Of a stretch of 36,686 nt of DNA, positions 32,506 to 36,686 are shown one piece after another (positions within the stretch are counted from its first letter, which is position 1; every line of letters starts with the position of its first letter). Location of the stretch: positions 1 through 36,686 of the forward strand of contig CAYXNS010000026.1 in assembly GCA_964466315.1 (NCBI GenBank), in the 5' to 3' direction. This stretch comes from SMWC01 sp964466315. Its GTDB lineage: Bacteria > Pseudomonadota > Gammaproteobacteria > Steroidobacterales > Rariloculaceae. The translations under genes were made by a program, and so were the position numbers. Below the pieces are notes generated by a model. The model saw nothing but the letters and a program-made list of their open reading frames with translations. It was not told the DNA's origin and did no database searches.

Positions 32506-32553
32506 TGGAATCAGGGGGATTGGCCGTCCAGGGCTAATCCCCCTTGGGTTCCA
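32506..32553 (-). other. Strong intergenic stem-loop between the hydrolase and kinase genes
   Basis: In the 106-base gap, positions 32513-32525 pair with 32532-32544 over 13 base pairs (one G-U) around the 6-base loop 32526-32531. An outer 5-pair stem (32506-32510 with 32549-32553) is separated by a small internal loop. On the transcribed strand no T run follows. It may stabilise the upstream mRNA part or reduce read-through to the kinase and aldolase genes. Confidence 0.6.
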
Positions 32554-32573
32554 GCGTCGTTACCGCGGCTCTC

Positions 32574-33551
32574 TTAACACGGCGGCCAGGCAACGGTATA
32601 GAGGTGTTTCCCGCCATTCAGCGGACCCTTGAGAAATTCGTCGATCTCTTCCTGCGTAAAGCGCTGTGTGACCAGGGATGCATCCGGCAGTGTGCCAACC
32701 GGGAATTTCTCCAGGATATCGTCATGTAGCTTGACGATGTAATCCAACAGGGCCTCAACGCCGGGCCGGGCCTTTTCCGCATCCGCCAGCGTGGCGCTAC
32801 CGACAACACCCTCCGGGTTACCGGCGACCTCGATCGTCCCCAGGCCGACATGGGAGTACCAGGGAATGGCGCGCTGGTAGGCATTGGCCGCCGAATCTAC
32901 ATGGCCAGGCGGGAGGAATCCTTGGGGTTCAGTATCTATTGCATCTTCCATATTGATGAATTCCGGGAACAAGGCCAAGGAAAAGGACGTTTCGCATTCG
33001 TCGCCATGGACAAACGGCGTTTCGAACGGGCCGCCATGCGCCTTATCCTTGACATGGGGCTGAATGGCATAATACCAGTTGAGATTGACCAGGATCGAGG
33101 GTACCTGGTAGATCTTTGCGAAGCGGTGCAGTGCACTCGGGATCAGGTATTCCTGGCCATGGCCGTTCAACAGTATCTGCTTACGGAACCCGGAATTCCA
33201 GAACCCGGCAACGATGGAACTGAGGTAGGCGGTGAAGGTGTCTTCATCCACCGGCACGGTTCCGGGCATCCCGATATGGTGGTAGGGGTGGCTGCCGAAC
33301 CAGACCGGCTGGGAAACCGTGCACCCGGTTTTTTGGGCAACTGCTTCCGCCATGCGGGTGACCAGGAACGTGTCTTCGCCGTAACAGGCGTGTGGCCCAT
33401 GGGCTTCCGTACTCCCGACCGGGATGATCAATACGTCGTTTGTCTTCAGGCGCTCTTCGTGTTCCTTCATGGTCATGTTCTGAAAATAAATCCCATTGGC
33501 GGACTCCATGTGGCCGCCTTCGGGGGGGATCGTCCAATCATTCTTCGACAT
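32574..33551 (-). CDS. iolN: Creatininase-family hydrolase, 3-dehydro-scyllo-inosose hydrolase-like
   Basis: Metal-dependent amidohydrolase-like enzyme of the creatininase fold, 325 aa. Metal-binding segments: PVGSTEAHGPHACYGEDT (Glu49, His51, Asp60), NGHGQE (His131) and VHGDECETS. The N-terminal WTIPPEGGHMESANGIYFQN and C-terminal LKGPLNGGKHLYTVAWPP match, from memory, the subgroup that includes Thermotoga maritima IolN, which opens the ring of 3-dehydro-scyllo-inosose to 5-keto-L-gluconate. Two zinc dehydrogenases in the same operon resemble the Thermotoga neighbours. AGGAG lies six bases before the ATG. The family is certain; the exact substrate is not. Confidence 0.78.
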   Translation of the reverse strand: MSKNDWTIPPEGGHMESANGIYFQNMTMKEHEERLKTNDVLIIPVGSTEAHGPHACYGEDTFLVTRMAEAVAQKTGCTVSQPVWFGSHPYHHIGMPGTVPVDEDTFTAYLSSIVAGFWNSGFRKQILLNGHGQEYLIPSALHRFAKIYQVPSILVNLNWYYAIQPHVKDKAHGGPFETPFVHGDECETSFSLALFPEFINMEDAIDTEPQGFLPPGHVDSAANAYQRAIPWYSHVGLGTIEVAGNPEGVVGSATLADAEKARPGVEALLDYIVKLHDDILEKFPVGTLPDASLVTQRFTQEEIDEFLKGPLNGGKHLYTVAWPPC

Positions 33552-33615
33552 GATGTTCTCCTAGGGTCATCTCTCTGAAATTTTCATTGGGTTTGATGAG
33601 TGCGCGGGTATCTTG

Positions 33616-34542
33616 TCAATTAAGAAAACGCATGAGTTCAGCAATGGCCGTTTCGCTGGTACGCAGCACCGCATCAGCGGTGTTGGAGGCATTGTGCGAG
33701 CCAAGGATGCAGCGAGGATGCGTGCGCAGCCAGGAATCCATGGGCAGCGGCTCCACCTCGAAGACATCCATCGCGGCCGAATGGACCTTGCCGGATTTCA
33801 GGGCTTCGATCAGGGCAGACTCATCGATCACGGGACCCCGCCCCGTGTTGACCACCCGCACGTCCTGCCTGGCCCTCGCAAAGATTTCCGCATTGATCAT
33901 GTGGTGACTGGATTCCGTGAGTGCGCAGGTCACCACGATAAAATCCGCTTCTTCTATTCGCTGCGGCCACTCGGCACGTTCAACGGTATCGAGTTCCGGC
34001 GCATCCGGTGCAACCGGGTCATAGGCGATGATTTTCATATCGGCCGCCAGCAGGCGTTTGGCGGCGCACTTACCAATGGCCCCAAAGCCGACCAGCGCAA
34101 CCGTTTTTTCCGCGAGAGATATTCCGCACGGCTTGGGCCAGTCGCCTGCACGCACGGCACGATCGATTTCAAAGGTCTCGCGCGCCAGTGCAATCACATA
34201 GCCAACAGCGGTGTCAGCCACCTCGCCACCGACCAGACCGGGTGTGTTGGTGACAGGGATGCCGAGATCTTTGCAGGCGGCAAAATCGACGTTGTCCACT
34301 CCAATGCCCCACTTGACGGCAGCCTTGAGTTTGCCCGCCCGCCCCGCGGCCAGGACCTCGCGCGTTGCCGGGTCGTCACCGATGATCCAGCCGTCATGCT
34401 CAGGCACGAGCTTTTTGAGTTCATCCACCGGGAGGATATGCACCACCTCGGGGGTAGTAACCTCAACCCCGTGTTTTTCAAAGCTGGAACGAAGGGCGTC
34501 AATCATCCCCAGCATGGGAGGACTGGTCACCAGCACTTTCAT
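33616..34542 (-). CDS. D-2-hydroxyacid dehydrogenase (phosphoglycerate dehydrogenase-like)
   Basis: NAD(P)-dependent reductase of 2-keto acids, 308 aa. Seen: KWGIGVDNVDFAACKDLGI, the nucleotide loop GFGAIG (about residues 152-157), and the catalytic set Arg235 (NTGRGPVID), Glu264 (VFEVEPLP) and His283 (GSHNASNTAD). It lacks the ACT regulatory domain of serine-pathway SerA, as expected for a catabolic member. In this operon it may act on a 2-keto sugar acid or a 2-hydroxy acid intermediate. Only 16 bases separate it from the upstream dehydrogenase gene, and GAAGGGATGA precedes its ATG. Confidence 0.88.
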   Translation of the reverse strand: MKVLVTSPPMLGMIDALRSSFEKHGVEVTTPEVVHILPVDELKKLVPEHDGWIIGDDPATREVLAAGRAGKLKAAVKWGIGVDNVDFAACKDLGIPVTNTPGLVGGEVADTAVGYVIALARETFEIDRAVRAGDWPKPCGISLAEKTVALVGFGAIGKCAAKRLLAADMKIIAYDPVAPDAPELDTVERAEWPQRIEEADFIVVTCALTESSHHMINAEIFARARQDVRVVNTGRGPVIDESALIEALKSGKVHSAAMDVFEVEPLPMDSWLRTHPRCILGSHNASNTADAVLRTSETAIAELMRFLN

Positions 34543-34558
34543 TCAGTCATCCCTTCGA

Positions 34559-35602
34559 TCACGGCTTTATGACGACCTTAATCGCGTTGTCTTTGCGCTG
34601 GGTGAAGGTATCGAGCGCTTCATTGATATCATCCAGGCCAAAGGTATGGGTAATCAGTGGCTTAAGGTTGATACGCCCATCCGACATCAGCGGAATGGCG
34701 CGCGCCAGGTTCAACATTCCTTCGGCCTTGGGGCCGGTGATCTTCAGGTTCCACTGCACGATCTTATCGAGCTCGAGGGTGACGGGGTCGTGGTAGATGC
34801 CGTTATAGGAGATACGCCCGTTTTTGCGCGCCATGTGCAATGCCTCGGCTGCCGCTTGGGACTGTCCGGTGCACTCGACCACCATATCCGCCCCGATCCC
34901 ATCGGTGAGTTCCATCACCCGTTCAAGAGGATTTTCCTCCCGTACATTGATGGTGATATCTACGCCAAGCTGCCTCCCGACCGCCAGGCGATCTTCCCGT
35001 GTTCCAGTCAGGATCACCCTTCCCGCTCCCAACACCTTGGCAAGGTGGGCGGACATCAGCCCGATCGCGCCGGGGCCCGTGACCACGACGGTCTCTCCCG
35101 GAACGACCCATCCAATTCGCTCATAACCGTAAAGGACCGTACCCGCGCCGGTGAGCATCGTGCCCTGTTCAAAATCTATGTCATCCGGGAGTTTATGCAG
35201 TGTGTTCACATGACAGGCCGCATAATCGGCATAACCACCGCTGGTGGCGAATCCATAGTGACGGTGCCCCATTTCCACCTTGCCATAGTTCAGGCAGGTG
35301 TCACACCTGCCACAGCCTTTGTGCGGTTCCACGGCCACGCGGTCACCATCTTCCAACTCGACAACATCCGCGGCGGTCTTGACCACGGTGCCGGTAAACT
35401 CGTGACCGGGGATAAACTCACCCAGTACGGGATAGCCTTTCCAGCCTTCAGCAACGATACTCGGGTCACTTCCGCAAATGGCCACTGAATCCACCTTGAC
35501 CAAGGTTTCGCCACCTCCCATCTCCGGGACCGGCACTTCAACAACCCGCAAATCGCCAAGATCAAACAGAACGGCTGCTTTCATAGTTTCAGGAATGTTC
35601 AT
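34559..35602 (-). CDS. Zinc-dependent alcohol dehydrogenase (MDR, polyol/threonine type), degenerate structural zinc site
   Basis: Medium-chain dehydrogenase of 347 aa, probably oxidising a secondary hydroxyl of a polyol, cyclitol or sugar acid with NAD. Catalytic zinc ligands: Cys43 (AICGSD) and His67-Glu68 (PGHEFTG). Nucleotide fold: TGPGAIGLMSAHLAKVLGAG. The structural-zinc lobe has three cysteines (Cys97, Cys100, Cys103) but Met111 where the fourth Cys is expected. AAGGAG precedes ATG 35602. It resembles the zinc dehydrogenases (IolK, IolM) beside IolN in Thermotoga by family and placement. Second gene of the operon. Confidence 0.87.
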   Translation of the reverse strand: MNIPETMKAAVLFDLGDLRVVEVPVPEMGGGETLVKVDSVAICGSDPSIVAEGWKGYPVLGEFIPGHEFTGTVVKTAADVVELEDGDRVAVEPHKGCGRCDTCLNYGKVEMGHRHYGFATSGGYADYAACHVNTLHKLPDDIDFEQGTMLTGAGTVLYGYERIGWVVPGETVVVTGPGAIGLMSAHLAKVLGAGRVILTGTREDRLAVGRQLGVDITINVREENPLERVMELTDGIGADMVVECTGQSQAAAEALHMARKNGRISYNGIYHDPVTLELDKIVQWNLKITGPKAEGMLNLARAIPLMSDGRINLKPLITHTFGLDDINEALDTFTQRKDNAIKVVIKP

Positions 35603-35641
35603 GGAAACTCCTTGCTCGGTGCTCTGTGCCAGGATTGGCTT

Positions 35642-36676
35642 TCACGGTTCCAACACCACTTTTACGGCTTCGCCGGTATGCGCCAATCGAAACCCTTCTT
35701 CCCAGTCGGCAAGTGGGAGGATGTGCGTGATGAACTGGGCAGGTTTTACTGCGCCTCGAGCGAACATAGACAGCGCCCGCTCCCAACTGGTGAATTTTGA
35801 GCTGTAACTGAAAGAAACCACCAACGCCCGGAACATTGCGTTGCGGTAAGGAATGGAGACCTCGTCCGTAGGCGGCTGGCCAATGATGCCGACCTTTCCC
35901 AAGCGGCTGGCCAGGGTAAAAGCCTGTTCTATTGCAGGTAGCGCTCCTGTTAACTCAATCACAACGTCCGCACCCCTGCCGTCAGTAAGTTGATCTACCA
36001 ACTCTGCAAGGTCAGCTTTCATCACGTTGACTACGTGGTCAATTCCCAATTCTCTGGCTTTGGGCAGGCGCGCTTTCTCATCGCCATCTATTCCGGTAAC
36101 GATTACCTGCGAAGCCCCAGCCGCCTGAGCCATCCTGGCGGCCGCCAGACCAATCGGCCCGCTGCCCAATATCAGTACCACATCTTCGGGGTTAATTCCG
36201 GTCCTTTCCAGAGTGCCGTGGACCGCCACTGCGCTGGGCTCCGTGAAGGCGGCTTCAACGAAACTAAGTCCATCCGGAATGCGGTGCAGCAGTCTGGCTG
36301 GAACTTTGATAAATTCTGTGAAAGCCCCATCCGTAAAGTAACCGCAGGCGCGCTTCGATGCGCAAGCAAACGAATTTCCAGTCAGGCAGGGGCGGCAGTA
36401 CCCGCATGCGCCCACATGTTGTTCTGAGACAACGCGGTCCCCAACTTGCCATTTACTAACTTTACCGCCGAGTTCTACAATCTCGCCGGAAAACTCGTGG
36501 CCGACGACCACCGGCGGGGTATAAGGATGATGATCGTCAAAGATCTTCAAATCACTGCCACATATTCCACATGCTTTCACTCTGATCAGCACTTCATCGG
36601 GAGAGACCTCCGGGGTGGGAACCTCTTGAAGTTCCATATGCCCGACGCCCCTGGCAGTCTTTACTAACGCTATCAT
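35642..36676 (-). CDS. Zinc-dependent alcohol dehydrogenase (MDR, sorbitol/threonine type)
   Basis: Medium-chain dehydrogenase of 344 aa. Catalytic zinc: Cys39 (GICGSD), His60-Glu61 (VGHEFSG). Structural zinc: all four cysteines, Cys91, Cys94, Cys97 and Cys105 (CGYCRPCLTGNSFAC). Nucleotide fold: LGSGPIGLAAARMAQAAGAS. With the neighbouring hydrolase, a scyllo-inosose 3-dehydrogenase (IolM-like) or L-idonate-5-dehydrogenase-like role is plausible. It is complete: the ATG lies 11 bases from the window end, so the operon promoter and perhaps more genes are outside. Related to but clearly different from the next dehydrogenase. Confidence 0.88.
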   Translation of the reverse strand: MIALVKTARGVGHMELQEVPTPEVSPDEVLIRVKACGICGSDLKIFDDHHPYTPPVVVGHEFSGEIVELGGKVSKWQVGDRVVSEQHVGACGYCRPCLTGNSFACASKRACGYFTDGAFTEFIKVPARLLHRIPDGLSFVEAAFTEPSAVAVHGTLERTGINPEDVVLILGSGPIGLAAARMAQAAGASQVIVTGIDGDEKARLPKARELGIDHVVNVMKADLAELVDQLTDGRGADVVIELTGALPAIEQAFTLASRLGKVGIIGQPPTDEVSIPYRNAMFRALVVSFSYSSKFTSWERALSMFARGAVKPAQFITHILPLADWEEGFRLAHTGEAVKVVLEP

Positions 36677-36686
36677 TTCCGATCGT

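Noticed and set aside
33613..34572. 319-codon + strand frame opposite the D-2-hydroxyacid dehydrogenase
   Set aside because: Antisense shadow; the - strand gene has the full Arg/Glu/His catalytic set and nucleotide-binding loop.
34211..35488. 425-codon + strand frame across two dehydrogenase genes
   Set aside because: Overlaps two genes with clear catalytic motifs on the - strand; product is Ser/Arg/Pro-rich and unlike any protein family.
27457..36676. Horizontally acquired island bounded by mobile DNA
   Set aside because: The catabolic genes are accessory in nature, but no integrase, transposase, terminal repeats or tRNA junction was seen, and base composition does not shift plainly by eye.

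Overview
The window looks like a contig piece from an uncultured gammaproteobacterium, probably a metagenome-assembled genome: it carries a 39-base N run at 15701-15739. Positions 1-8880 hold the conserved gammaproteobacterial order amidase - mutL - miaA - hfq - hflX - hflK - hflC - DUF2065 - purA, all on the + strand with very short spacers or overlaps. Several of these genes start with GTG or TTG. No phage, insertion sequence, CRISPR array, rRNA or tRNA was recognised.

Region 9126-14158 concerns the envelope and probably iron. A long MltD-like lytic transglycosylase with LysM repeats comes first. A Fur-box-like palindrome (11521-11539) follows, then an outer-membrane beta-barrel porin, a secreted FMN-binding protein with a covalent flavinylation motif, and a PepSY-type membrane protein. 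I read the last three as a small iron-responsive redox cassette.

Region 14248-25680 is accessory and almost wholly extracytoplasmic. It holds an orphan TctC/Bug-type solute-binding lipoprotein, an LVIVD-type beta-propeller, an NHL propeller, a secreted protein of a family I cannot name, an alpha/beta-hydrolase lipoprotein, a second NHL propeller, a second hydrolase, a DUF6152 protein and a seven-repeat FG-GAP lipoprotein. The NHL-propeller and hydrolase genes are two diverged copies of one module. This secreted propeller-hydrolase cluster is the best candidate here for an undescribed system; its substrate is unknown.

Region 25736-27456 has a glutaryl-CoA dehydrogenase on the - strand and a small single-pass membrane protein resembling the N-terminal part of TonB.

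Region 27581-36676 is a catabolic island of two convergent operons. On the + strand is a complete DctP-DctQ-DctM TRAP transporter whose putative promoter is overlapped by a perfect 16-base palindrome. On the - strand are six closely spaced genes: two zinc alcohol dehydrogenases, a D-2-hydroxyacid dehydrogenase, a creatininase-fold hydrolase resembling 3-dehydro-scyllo-inosose hydrolase (IolN), a PfkB-family KDG-kinase-like protein and a KDPG-aldolase-family protein. Together they suggest import of a cyclitol or sugar acid, oxidation and ring opening, then entry into the lower Entner-Doudoroff route as pyruvate and glyceraldehyde-3-phosphate. The dehydratase needed to make KDG is not in the window.
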